Of a stretch of DNA of 64,000 bases, positions 1 to 9,910 are shown in pieces. A program made the translations under genes and the position numbers. Under the pieces are notes generated by a model, which searched no databases, had not been told where the DNA came from, and was given only the letters and a program-made list of their open reading frames with translations. Every line of letters begins with the position of its first letter. The stretch's first letter is position 1. The stretch comes from Marsupella aquatica (taxonomy: Eukaryota > Marchantiophyta): assembly GCA_973895155.1 (NCBI GenBank), contig OZ316892.1, positions 5,394,001 through 5,458,000 of the forward strand, in the 5' to 3' direction.

Positions 1-1225
1 CGATCAGATCTTTTTTGTCGGTGAATGGTTCGTCCAATATGACCAGGCCGCCTCATGTAGAGAAACCTCTCTAAGTGCACACTCTCTAGACCAAGCCTCC
101 TGCGTGCATGCTTCAGTAGGGATTGCACAACTTCATAAGTGCAATAAAATGAAATTTGCATTTATCAATAAGAGCTGCAATGGCCCTCTGCCACCTATGG
201 ATTCTAGTAACTTAGGCCATGAATTATACATCCGTGCCCTAAACCCTTGTAAGTTTTAAGTTTACAATTGAATTTCACTTATCAATAAAGGTAAGTTAAA
301 GGAAAATATGCTTACCCATGTGCATCTGGGTATGTCAAAAGCTGACTTGGAGAGAAGAGAGGTCAAAGCATAGGGTAACCCATGGTCCCAAGGGGGTAAT
401 GGGATGCAATCCCCGAGGTTCGTGAGCCCGACAGGGTTACACGTGGCCCCCAAACGGTCATGGAGTAACAAGCATAAGTGCCATGGGTAATTTTATTCTG
501 TTTACAACCTGAAATTGTGCCTGAAATTGGATAACCATCTAGGCAGGCTGATGAGTTTGTGGCCCCAATATCTTGCCCCCCGGGGCAGGCTGGCAGGGGG
601 TACTAGGACATATCAAAGCTTCAAAGTTGCAGACAATGTTTTTTAACCATAGCTTTTTCACAAGGATTACGTAAAAGTTTATTTTTACTAGGCTTTACAG
701 ACTAATGGTCATGGTATATGACCAATATGCACGGCAAAACATTGTATATTGTGAACTTGGTAGACAGTTCATAATGTTTTTCTATTGTAACCTTAAGTAC
801 TGAGCTAAGTTCCATTCAACTCAAAGCTTTGAGACTCCTTGCACTGTGCATAACACCAATAGTTAATCATGTCAAAATAGCGCCATAAATGACATACCGC
901 CAAGGTCATAAGACTGATTTATGATTGGAACCCAAGGAGTTACAAGTTACCTAAATACAAACCCCATAATAATCTTATGTCTAAGTAAATAATTCAACTC
1001 CATAACACTTTGCTTAGTGAAGAACTTTGACACTCCCCAATAGGAAACTTCCCAGGCTTTGGCAGACCAGGGGTGACAAGAAATCCCCATAGCAGGGACA
1101 AGAAGACAATTGGGTCTTGGTAACTACACATCAGCATATAACATATTCAGTGCACAATATCACTCCATACCATGATAAACCTTGTTATTTTATTTGAATC
1201 AATGAGTGCACACTTTATATTAACG
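1..1225. other. Intergenic, no gene seen
   Basis: No convincing reading frame, RNA gene or element boundary is visible here. The sequence is mixed AT-rich plant intergenic DNA. From about 1020 onward short phrases resemble the tandem array that follows (a CACAATTGGG-like word at about 1108), so the array may once have extended further left. Confidence 0.5.
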
Positions 1226-1632
1226 CATTTTGATGTGTGATTACCCGCAAGGGAAGATAATTGATACATTGGGTACTCTTTCCCAATATTATCACATTTT
1301 CATTTGTGATTACCTACAAGGGAAGATAATCAGAACATTGGGTACTTACCATATTTTGATGTGTGATTACCAGCAAAGGAAGATAATCTGGGCATTGGGT
1401 ACTCATTTCTAATATTACCACATTTTGATCTAATGTGTGATTACCTACAAGGGAAGACAATTGGGGCATCGGTTACTCATTCCCAGGCAAGGGAAGATAA
1501 TCGGGGCATAGGGTACTCATTCCCAGGCAAGGGAAAATAATCGGGGCATATGGTACTCATTTTCAATATTCTCACATTTTGATATGTTACCTGCAAGGCA
1601 AGACAATTGGGGTATCGGGTACCCATTCCCAA
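1226..1632. repeat. Tandem array, about 75-bp degenerate unit
   Basis: About six to seven imperfect units share three blocks in fixed order: a TTTTGATGTGTGATTACC-like block, then AAGGGAAGATAATNGGG, then CATNGGGTACTCATTCCCA. Two units near 1480-1560 lack the first block and are shorter (about 48 bp). A second small array, AGAGGACAAGACAAT repeated three times, follows at about 1650-1694. Short frames on both strands only reflect the repeat. Confidence 0.85.
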
Positions 1633-1640
1633 ACTTCCAC

Positions 1641-2136
1641 ATAGCAGAGAGGACAAGACAATAGAGGACACGACAATAGAGGACAAGACAATCGCCATCG
1701 GAGGGAGGCGCGGAAGACAATCGGTGAATCGGGGCATCGGGCACTCTGGTACGCTACAGTAGTAGAGAGCGACAAAATAAAAAGTGCCGAACTGTGCGAG
1801 ACCGAAAAGTTAAATGAAAAGACCCAGGATCGTGTCATTGTCCAGAAAATCTTGCAGTACGGGCGTGTCGCTGTGGCCCCCGCCCATTCGGTAGAAGAGC
1901 TGGCTCAGAGCTGGACATTGATTTTGTGACCAGAGGGCGGGAGGGGGGCGGCGCCGTACTCCTGTACGTCCCGTCCTTTTCCACCCAAAGCCCGCGAGAT
2001 TTCCGCAGTTTGCACCTGAACGGAATGCTATTCGCCGGGATGAGATGGCGGACGAGATGCCGTTCCTCAAACGTTTTACCGGTACCGTGTCTTCTTCTCG
2101 GCGTGCCGGCATCTTTCGTGCGACCAGTATTGTTTT
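1641..2136. other. GC-rich segment without a supported gene
   Basis: This stretch is clearly richer in GC than its surroundings, especially 1870-2120. Open frames of about 85-100 codons exist on both strands, but they overlap one another, and no domain, splice pattern or typical plant codon usage lets me choose one. It could be a promoter or first-exon fragment, or a piece of a mobile element. Confidence 0.4.
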
Positions 2137-2265
2137 TCATTCTAGGAAATTCGATTTTACTACTATATTATGGGGTCTAAAAAATATGGGAGCGTTTTAG
2201 AGTATTCATTCTAGTAAATTCGATTTTACTATTATATTAGGGGGGTCTCAAATATGAGAGCGTCC
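2137..2265. repeat. Two-copy 70-bp tandem repeat
   Basis: The units at about 2137-2200 and 2207-2265 share TCATTCTAGNAAATTCG followed by ATTTTACTANTATATTA, a G-run with GTCT, and ATGNGAGCGT. The second unit carries GGGGGGTCTCAAATAT. The same GGTCTCAAATAT word recurs inverted at about 2600-2611, so these may be ends of one roughly 375-bp element. Confidence 0.7.
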
Positions 2266-2359
2266 TACCCTAGATGTTCCCTAGAGGTTACCATTGCCCA
2301 TGACCAGGGTTGCGGGTGAGTTTAATAGCAGTAAGGAATTTTTGGATCTCAATTTTATT

Positions 2360-2612
2360 AGGCCTGTTGAGATGGTGTCCGGTTGGCACAAGAATGCCCT
2401 CAGCATATAGAGAAGAGTGAGTTAATGATCTCCTAGCTCACGAGTTCAAACTTGGCCTGTGGTATCCAATAGGCCGAGTCTCTTCCCGGGAATTGAGAAA
2501 ATCTTCACGAGGAGTAAGTGGGATGGCCTGAGGGTGTCCCACACATTTATGGTTCATGTCCACCCAAACCTAACTTGGGCACCCACTAAACTCCCCCGGG
2601 CCAATATTTGAG
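2360..2612 (+). mobile_element. SINE-like segment (tRNA-type promoter boxes)
   Basis: A TGGCACAAGAATG word near 2393 resembles a pol III A box, and GAGTTCAAACTTGG near 2442 resembles a B box. The spacing of about 50 bp is that of tRNA-derived SINEs. The body is moderately GC-rich and non-coding. No A-tail or target duplication was recognised, so this rests on two short motifs. It could also be part of a larger element ending at the inverted GGTCTCAAATAT words. Confidence 0.4.
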
Positions 2613-3140
2613 ACCTATTAAAGGCATTGAAAAGAACCTCTCATGAGCGTACTTATCGTTTGCCAGGAGCAAGTTGTAACTGGGTTACATGACCTTATTG
2701 CTTTTTCTTCCTTGGAATGCTGTTTCACTACTATTAAGGGCATGGAAAAGAACCTTTCACGAGTCTACTTGTTGTTTGTCAAAGACTGAATGATAAGTGA
2801 GTTGCATGCACTTCTTGTTTTTGTTTGGAAATGCAGTTTTATTACTATTCAAGGGCATGACAATGATCCGTTCAAGAGCGAGTTATAAGAGGGTTACATG
2901 CACTTCTTGTTAGTTTTTTTTCCAAGTATTAAAAGTAAACTTCCACCAAAATTTATAAAAAGCATGAAAAAAAACTGTTCCATAAGTGTACTAGTTGTTT
3001 CTCAAGAGCGAGTTGTAATTGGGTTACATGCCCTTCTTGTTTTCTTGGAAATGTGGTTTACTACTTATAAAGTAGGATAAAGAACGGTTCAAGAGTCTAC
3101 TTGTGGTATGTCAGGAGCAAGTTATTAATGGCTTCAGGAT
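2613..3140. repeat. Degenerate tandem array, about 100-120 bp unit
   Basis: Four to five units contain, in order, AAGGGCATGNAAAGAAC, a TTCANGAGTCTACTTGTTGTTTGTCA-like block, AGGAGCAAGTTNTAA, GGGTTACATGCACTTCTTG, then a T-rich tract with GGAAATGC and a TTACTACTAT word. Units vary by indels. No ORF of note. Confidence 0.8.
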
Positions 3141-3493
3141 ACAGTGGATTAATGTTTTTTAAACAAATCCATGTCCCAATGTTTTTGTATTTTTAAAACA
3201 AAGGTGACAGTGTGCCCAATGTATTCCAAATGGTAGCCTTGGTGAAGACCAGTGAGGCCGAGAAACACAGACACACGTCAACCAACACCACAATGCCAAA
3301 CACCCCACAGAGGCCCAATATCACTCAAAAACAGCCTATGACCAAGAGTGCATCAAGGTCAACCACAAAACACAAACATGAGATGAAACCAAAATCCAAT
3401 CCAAAAGAATATACACATACTTTATATAGAAAAAGGCCAAATAGAGTACAAAAGAATAAACAAGAGAGGTCCCAAGTGGACAAAACCAAACGC

Positions 3494-3588
3494 AAAAGAA
3501 GTGAGCAAAAGGAAACCCTAAAAACCAAGAAAGAGGAACTAAAAGAAGTGAGCAAAAGGAAACCCCTAAAAACCAAGAAAGAGTAACT
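3494..3588. repeat. Two-copy 47/48-bp tandem repeat
   Basis: AAAAGAAGTGAGCAAAAGG starts both units (3494 and 3541), and the rest of the two units is nearly identical. It lies on the 3' side of the minus-strand retrotransposon frame that ends at 3644, so it may belong to that element's 3' UTR, or to target DNA. Segment 3141-3493 to its left is A-rich and shows nothing else. Confidence 0.8.
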
Positions 3589-3589
3589 A

Positions 3590-6500
3590 AAACTACCGCA
3601 ATGGACCGAGGTCCTCATCATACCTAGCAAATGTGGCTACAAGCTAGTGGTCTACATCAAGCGTCGAAACTAGATCGGCAAGTGGGACAGGAATGTCCTC
3701 TAGGGGGGCTAGCCGCTGCGGAGTCACACTAGCACCCACTGTCAGAGATCGACGATAGACGGCCCGAGCTTGAGCACGCTGTAAGGTGACTGAAATGCGT
3801 TGGCGAAAGTGCGTGGTCAAAACAGATAGCGGGGGCCCGGTGGGACCCATCCGGCCGTGAACATCCCGAGCAGCTTGGCGAAGAAGCCCGTCGAACTGAT
3901 GATGAAGACGCCCAAATATCTCAAGAGCAAGGGGCAGGAAGCTATCAGATGAAGCTCGTGCAGCATATTTGGCCTCCTTCGTTTGTGCTGCTCGTGATGC
4001 TGCTGTCCCTGCCGTTGTTGCCGCTGTCCCAATGATGTCTTGGCGCAATGGGTTTGCCACCACTACATCTGCCAAAGTACGGTGACCGTCACGGACCATG
4101 GTAAGATCCACCCGTAACCGCTGTGATGGAGGACCAGGTAACTCGAGCACCACCTCCCGCCGCGCGCAGACCAAAGAGCCAGAGAGAACCTGAGCAGTCG
4201 CATCTCTCACAGCGTCGTGAACAAAAATGGTTTCGCCACCCAAACTGCATCGAAGAAGATGGACACCTGTGGCATCACAAGGCTTCCCACAAGTGCAAGT
4301 AGGAGGTAAACCAGCAAGAAGTGGGTGGGGCAAGCCCATACGAAGACGCATGGCTGTCGCAAACTCCGCTGAAGACATCCGCAGGTGAGGAATGACTGGA
4401 TTGGCCTGAAGCCAGCCTCCTGCGCCCTTCCCTCCGGAAGAAAGAATCCGAGCTCGGTCCGTGTCAGGTGCCTCGGTGAGGATGCTGGAGAGGGTGAAAG
4501 CGTGCATACGCCCAGCAAGGTCTGCCTGAAGACGGACGGGATCCAAGGATAAAAACTCCTGGAATGAAGGTAACGCAGCTCGAACAGGATCGGGTAAGGA
4601 TGACCGAGCCGTGCGCAAATGAACCTGAAATGGGAGGGAACCCTCCTCGACCTCCATGAGAGATGAAAGTAAAAAAGGTCGATCCTCAGTAAGGAAACGA
4701 TCTGCCAACAATGAGAAGGCGGCCGCCCACGCGCCCAAGAAGGCCAAAGGTGCAAGGCGCTCAGTGGAAGTAAGCCCAAAACCACCGTGAGAAATAGGAA
4801 GACTGAGCTGTCGATGAAGCCACGGAGATGAGAGTAAAGTACCTGGCCCTAAAAGAGAGGCCAAAGTCTCACGAATGGAGACATCAAACGCTCGGAGGTG
4901 TAGAGAAAGATCCTCGGTAGGGGGATGTGTCCGAGCCAAATAGGACGCACGAGGGTGGATGCATCTCAATAACAACCCAAATGCTGCCTGAGAGTCTGCT
5001 AACTTAGGGAGCATAGGAGTAGGGCCTAAGGCAGCCTGGAGAGCGTCAGCAATGAAAGATGAGCAAAAGGAGGCGGTACCGACTGGGGAGCCAAGGACCC
5101 GAAGACCGTCGGCAGGACGTAAGAACCCAGGGGGAAGCGCAAGATCAGAGGGTAACCCAGCTGGACTCCATGCACGACTCTTCACCGGCTGTACTCGTAA
5201 ACCGAGGCCCAACAAATGGGTGGAAAGGGTGGCGAGGGCAGAAGTAACAGCAAAAGGTGGACCAATGATGTGGGTGTCATCTGAAAGGGAGGGGAAGATA
5301 CACTGGGGGTGGGCCGTGGAGGCTTCTCGTAAAGCAGTAAAATGGGCAATGGCAAAAAGAGGCCCACCCAAAGGGTCACCCTGACGTGTACCTTCTGCAG
5401 AAGAAAGAGTGGTATACACTCCTGTAGAGGTGTGATGACTATAGAAGAGGGGGGCCTCACACCCATAAAAACAACGGACAAAGGGGATAAGGGACTGGAT
5501 GTCTGGATCCGCTGCCCTCAAAGCACGAAAAATTGCTGCCCGAGAAACCGTATTGAAAGCATTGGAGACATCAACCTGGAGGACAACCCAATCAGGGTGG
5601 AGGTCCAAGGTAGTACGAATACCCGCAATAACTGTCTCACAACCGCCAGGAACGCCCACTGCAAACTGATGTGGAGAGAGATGATCCGATAGTGCAGAGC
5701 GATACTGCGATGAAAGTGCGCGAGACACCAGACGAAGAAAGACCTCTCCAATAGCTATGGGCCGAACACCCGGTGAAGACTTAGCCATGGCCAATAAACG
5801 AGAAGCACTCAAAAGCCGAGAGACGGGAGGAGGCAAACGGCCGGCAGCAATACACTGGCAAAAGGAGAAGAAAACTGGAAAACCAGACTGAGGATCCTCA
5901 GGGGGGAATAAATCACGAAAATGCTCAAAGACATAGCCAGAGGGGCCACCAGCTGCGCAACGCGGAGCATGGAGGAAAGCATAGGTGAAGTGGTCCCTAC
6001 TAAACTGAAGATCCTCCTCAGGCTCAAAATCCTCCACGAACAAAGGGAGCTGATCATAGGGCTGCGGATGGAGATCCTGAAGGGCCGTCAAGGTGACCTC
6101 GCCAGGGGGGGCTGGTGTGGTGGGAGAAAGGGCCTGGACCGCACGACGATATTCACCAGCCTGGGCCAAACGACAAGAGCGACGAAGGCGTCTGTGCTCT
6201 GGAGGATGAGAGTGGCGAGCTGGGTCAGACAAAGCACGGGTAGTAAAGGAACGGGCTCGAAGAAAGTACTCTTCCTGAAGCTGTTCCCAATCTCCCCGCA
6301 GAAAATGATGGATACGAGAGGCAGTCTCACGATGACCCACGCGACCACCGTGACTAGGGAGGGTAAGAGTCCACTGTGGAAAAAGCATGAGTAAAGACCA
6401 ATAGGATACCTCGATAGGATGCGCCAAGATAAGCTGCATGAGTTGCAACAAGGAAGAACGAACTAATGGGCGCAACGCTAGTGGGATGTGGTTATAAAGG

Positions 6501-6830
6501 CGAGGTCTAATGTACCCTGGATGGTAGGCTGGAAGGGGGTCTAGAGAGCGAACCCAACTCCATGCCTGCTCGGAAGCCTCCAAGGAAGGAGGGGCAGAGC
6601 TAACTGGGTCAAGAGGGGGCTGGGGCTGGGATTGGGCTTGCTGGCGACGTTGGCACCGGCCCCGCCCGCGGTGATGAGGAAGGGAGAGGCCGATAAAAGC
6701 AAAAGCGCATCAAGAAGCGACAAAAGGCCCAACCAAGACTTGTGAAAAGAAAGGGAAGGCTATGGAGAGAGCCCACCGCGTCAAAATCCGAGAAGCGGCG
6801 CCCCCGCTAGCCTAGAACATTATAGAGTCC
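3590..6830 (-). mobile_element. REL-endonuclease non-LTR retrotransposon, approximate extent
   Basis: The limits are estimated from the long frame plus the drop in GC at about 6820 and the start of the A-rich repeat at about 3590. On the 5' side the frame is closed by a stop at 6710-6712. A short ATG frame beginning at 6710, one base out of phase, encodes a Ser/Pro-rich peptide that might be a displaced N-terminus. No poly(A), target duplication or rRNA-gene flank was found, so I cannot say what its target site was. Confidence 0.6.
3644..6583 (-). CDS. R2-like non-LTR retrotransposon polyprotein (RT + CCHC + restriction-like endonuclease)
   Basis: An uninterrupted frame of about 980 codons. 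The reverse transcriptase core is visible: motif A VLQVDVSNAFN (Asp338), motif B EGTRQGDPLGGPLF (about 397-410) and motif C LSDDTHI (Asp435, Asp436), where Ser replaces the usual Ala of ADD. A CCHC cluster follows (Cys763/765, Cys769, His775, Cys779). Next comes an endonuclease signature of the R2 class: R-V-D at 824-826, twelve residues, Asp839, then K-E-A-K-Y at 869-873. No APE endonuclease is present, which separates it from L1. The frame stays open to 6709 on the N-terminal side but has no ATG before Met49. No N-terminal zinc finger is recognisable, so the copy may be 5'-truncated or start non-canonically. The coding region is GC-rich compared with its flanks. Domain assignment is confident; activity is unknown. 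Confidence 0.88.
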   Translation of the reverse strand: MEASEQAWSWVRSLDPLPAYHPGYIRPRLYNHIPLALRPLVRSSLLQLMQLILAHPIEVSYWSLLMLFPQWTLTLPSHGGRVGHRETASRIHHFLRGDWEQLQEEYFLRARSFTTRALSDPARHSHPPEHRRLRRSCRLAQAGEYRRAVQALSPTTPAPPGEVTLTALQDLHPQPYDQLPLFVEDFEPEEDLQFSRDHFTYAFLHAPRCAAGGPSGYVFEHFRDLFPPEDPQSGFPVFFSFCQCIAAGRLPPPVSRLLSASRLLAMAKSSPGVRPIAIGEVFLRLVSRALSSQYRSALSDHLSPHQFAVGVPGGCETVIAGIRTTLDLHPDWVVLQVDVSNAFNTVSRAAIFRALRAADPDIQSLIPFVRCFYGCEAPLFYSHHTSTGVYTTLSSAEGTRQGDPLGGPLFAIAHFTALREASTAHPQCIFPSLSDDTHIIGPPFAVTSALATLSTHLLGLGLRVQPVKSRAWSPAGLPSDLALPPGFLRPADGLRVLGSPVGTASFCSSFIADALQAALGPTPMLPKLADSQAAFGLLLRCIHPRASYLARTHPPTEDLSLHLRAFDVSIRETLASLLGPGTLLSSPWLHRQLSLPISHGGFGLTSTERLAPLAFLGAWAAAFSLLADRFLTEDRPFLLSSLMEVEEGSLPFQVHLRTARSSLPDPVRAALPSFQEFLSLDPVRLQADLAGRMHAFTLSSILTEAPDTDRARILSSGGKGAGGWLQANPVIPHLRMSSAEFATAMRLRMGLPHPLLAGLPPTCTCGKPCDATGVHLLRCSLGGETIFVHDAVRDATAQVLSGSLVCARREVVLELPGPPSQRLRVDLTMVRDGHRTLADVVVANPLRQDIIGTAATTAGTAASRAAQTKEAKYAARASSDSFLPLALEIFGRLHHQFDGLLRQAARDVHGRMGPTGPPLSVLTTHFRQRISVTLQRAQARAVYRRSLTVGASVTPQRLAPLEDIPVPLADLVSTLDVDH

Positions 6831-9496
6831 CATCCTCCCTGGCCTGGGGAGTTCTAGTTGCAAATGAGACAAGGATCCAGTACATTAACATCAGTTCTTT
6901 GACAATGCACTAATCTCTAGCCCTAGCAGTATGCATGCAGCACTCCTGAATCTTGCCAAATTGCCCATTGATAGACAGGCAGAACAGCACAACCACCCTA
7001 TGGATTCAATGCCCTCAATGATCCCCAACCCCATTTATTTGATGGAGGAAATAATGTAGGTTTATGCTCATTAACCTATCCCTTGACACAGGAAATGTCT
7101 GGGTAAATTTGACCAATAATTCGCAAGCAAAGCTTCACTCTGGAGCCTACGGTCTAGAGTGAAACTTCTTGACCCTGACTCTGGGCGGGACTCTGGGCTG
7201 CCAGCAAGTTTTGGGGTGGGGCAACAGGGGAGGAATGCAACCACGGGTCTGAGCAAAGCTTGGGCATTCAACTAGACAGTGAATTTTGACCCTGAAGGTT
7301 GGGCTTAACCTCACAGGCTGCAATTATGCCCTTAGGGTTACCCTCCTCATTTTTGGTGATATTTTTCAAAATCTGCATTGGTCTCTTAACCTTTTCTCTT
7401 TTATATTCGGTTCACTTTTGGTTTACATAATTATTATCCGAAGACTTAAAGTCAACTTACTGTATCGAAATAATAATTGGCAGCTACCAGAAGCAAGCCT
7501 TTTATGTTTCAAAAGATTCCAAGAAAATATCAATTCAAGGGACAAATTAATAATTTATAGCCTACTTTCCACTGCAAAATCACACTTGATGAGGACCTAT
7601 ACCTGCTGTAGAGTAAAGGTAAATTCCAGGCATCCAAGTCTAGGAGGATACGTGCCCACAGTGTTCCCCCAAAGAGCTTCTAGAAGGACAGACTACTAAA
7701 GAGATATTTTCTCACAAACAGGAAAATCCCCATGAGAGGAGCAAACAAGGTAAGCTGCGAATCTCATCTGGAAAATGCAAACCGTGTACAGTTCTTTTCG
7801 CCTTCTTCCCCCCCCCCCCGAAAAAAAAAACAAAACAAATTGCACTTTGTGTAGATGAAGGACAGGAGCAGACCATAATCATGCCCTTATTTGAGTTATT
7901 TATTCCTTGTTCCCTTGGAAGAAGCGCCCATACGTAGAGCACCTAAGTATGCTCACTGTAGTTGTAGAAGCGAGGGATAGGTTGTGGGTAGATTGGGTCC
8001 ATGGAGTCATGGACGTTCAAGTTCCTCGAGATCCACAGCTTCGCACTGCCCAACTCTCCTCTCACAAGAATGAGACTGAATGTTCATGCCCCTCGAGAAT
8101 GGTGAGATCTCGTGATTCAGCAGTCTCCAATGCTCTGACATTTGAGCACGTAGGGGCCAGAATAGTCAAATTCATTCGTTCTGTTTGGGTCCCATCAGCA
8201 GCTGCCGCTGCTGCTGGGCATCATCATCATAATTATAATCATATAGACCGTCGCTTCGAATTCAGTCATGTTCTCCAAGCTACCCGTGAACCAATCAATC
8301 AACTCCCTGCTGCAGCATCAATTTTGTTATTGCACTGATCTCCATGAGGAACAAAGTCACGGGGGCGGTGCATGCTACTCTAGGATTTGTAGCAGTCTAG
8401 GCTCTAGAGCCTCAATAGCACTGTTGGTATTTTAGAGAGGGGGCTGGGTCCCTGCATTTCGTTGGCTGACAGGTGGTCTGGCTGTCGCAGCCTCTTTGTC
8501 GCTGCTGCTCAATATATTAGTTTCTCCCTGCAGAAATTTGCAGATCTGCTCTACGTACCCGTAGAGCCTTTGGTGTGATTGGCTCTGATGCTGGCTTGGC
8601 TGAGGATAACTTGTCATGGTTGGCGTGCGATTCCCTTGAGTTCCAGCTCGGGTTCCAGCTCTTCAAGGGAAGGGCCTGTGCTACGCCTTAGTTATAACTG
8701 AAACACGATTTGTGGTTTAATTTGATTAGTGAAAAGCTTTGAGCTAGCGTCGAGACATTACAGAAAAGAGCAGATTCTTGCTCTCCACTGTACAGTAAAC
8801 AAGTTATCAACAAAGACCTCGCGTATTCAAGCAATATGCCTTCTCCAAGTTAGTATCTATGTAAGGATCTTAACTGTGCTTGTTATGACTATGTTTGAGC
8901 CACTGCAGACACAATAGAAAGGAGAGCAGATGGTTCATTCATGACAGCGGTAAAGAATTCAATGAGCCCATCGGATTATTCTCTGACTTACCTTTTGGGA
9001 GTTCTGCTTAATCGTTAGATGGGATTAGTGGCCATCCAAAAGTCACAGTACAAACTACACAGGACAGCAGACTCGCACAAGTTGTTCACTGAGTACTGGT
9101 TATAACTCAGAAGAAACTACCGTAGCAACAAAAGCCTTCTTACGTTATATCTTGGAGTTTCTTCTCAATCTTATAACTGCAGACCTTACCTTTGATTTGA
9201 GTCCGCACTTGAGGACAATGGTCCTGTTCATGCCCCTACCAGATCTACGATTCACTTTTACATGTTAAAATGCTCAGACTGAATATTTACTCACACAAAC
9301 TTTACTGATCAGCAGTTAAGTCTGTAGCAAGAAACTGTAAGAATGACGAGAATAAATACTTAGACACCTACATAATTGCGGACGGTCAATCTAGACGGCA
9401 TAGGAATGTTTCCTGCTAATTTTCTTCGCTACTGTTAGGAACTGAACTGAGGATCCATCTAAATTTCCTTGTTTCATTGTTTGGGCACGGAAAATG
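6831..9496. other. Intergenic, no supported gene
   Basis: Several frames of 60-140 codons exist, but none shows a recognisable domain or splice structure, and the longest (7286-7699) begins with TTG. A C-run followed by an A-run lies at 7809-7832. A triplet-rich stretch (CAGCAGCTGCCGCTGCTGCT then CATCATCATCAT) lies at about 8200-8230. A minus-strand ATG frame of 61 codons at 8432-8617, rich in Gln and Ser, could be a first exon, but nothing continues it. Confidence 0.5.
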
Positions 9497-9910
9497 TCAT
9501 CGATAGAAAGTTATTTTCCTTACTAGGGTTCGAGGAGAATCTGGAAGTACTTTGTTGAGCTTACTTTTCCCAAGTTGTAGAGAGCCGAAATTCTTCTCAA
9601 GAATCTCCACTGCTCGATACTGCTCTCTACCCTTGTGTAGTTTTTGTAATGGTGCGCGATTCCTCAACGAATAATCTGACGTGCTGGCCCAGTGAGCCGG
9701 AGGAAGCGCCGCAAGAGCGGGAGCCCTCTGTCGGAATCCATGCATACCGAATGGTGCAGGTTTCCTTGTCTGCTGGATAAGTGAATACATGGGATCTTTC
9801 CACTCCTGTAAAGCTTCCCTCCTACAGAAAATGCACGGCAGATTCGGGTACCTCATTGCATGTATAGGGTGGTGGCGCTTTGGCGAGCACTTTCGGCAGT
9901 TTCGTTGCAT
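9497..9910 (-). CDS. Possible small protein, 137 aa, unrecognised
   Basis: An intact ATG-to-stop frame encodes a basic 137-residue protein. Near the N-terminus are CRKC (about 5-8) and CIFCRREA (about 27-34), and the C-terminus is polar and Lys/Arg-rich. I recognise no domain. The frame is longer than most chance frames in this area. However, an opposite-strand frame overlaps it, and no homologue, intron or promoter evidence supports it. It could be a real small (perhaps organellar) protein or chance. Confidence 0.3.
   Translation of the reverse strand: MQRNCRKCSPKRHHPIHAMRYPNLPCIFCRREALQEWKDPMYSLIQQTRKPAPFGMHGFRQRAPALAALPPAHWASTSDYSLRNRAPLQKLHKGREQYRAVEILEKNFGSLQLGKSKLNKVLPDSPRTLVRKITFYR

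Noticed and set aside
1226-3140. CRISPR-like array
   Set aside because: Units are contiguous and degenerate, without constant repeats and unique equal-length spacers, and the genome is a plant nuclear one.
3212-3586. Lysine-rich 124-codon plus-strand frame
   Set aside because: It starts with GTG, is low-complexity A-rich sequence, and its end is the 47/48-bp tandem repeat.
7286-7699. 137-codon plus-strand frame
   Set aside because: TTG start, random-looking composition and no neighbours or splice signals to support it.
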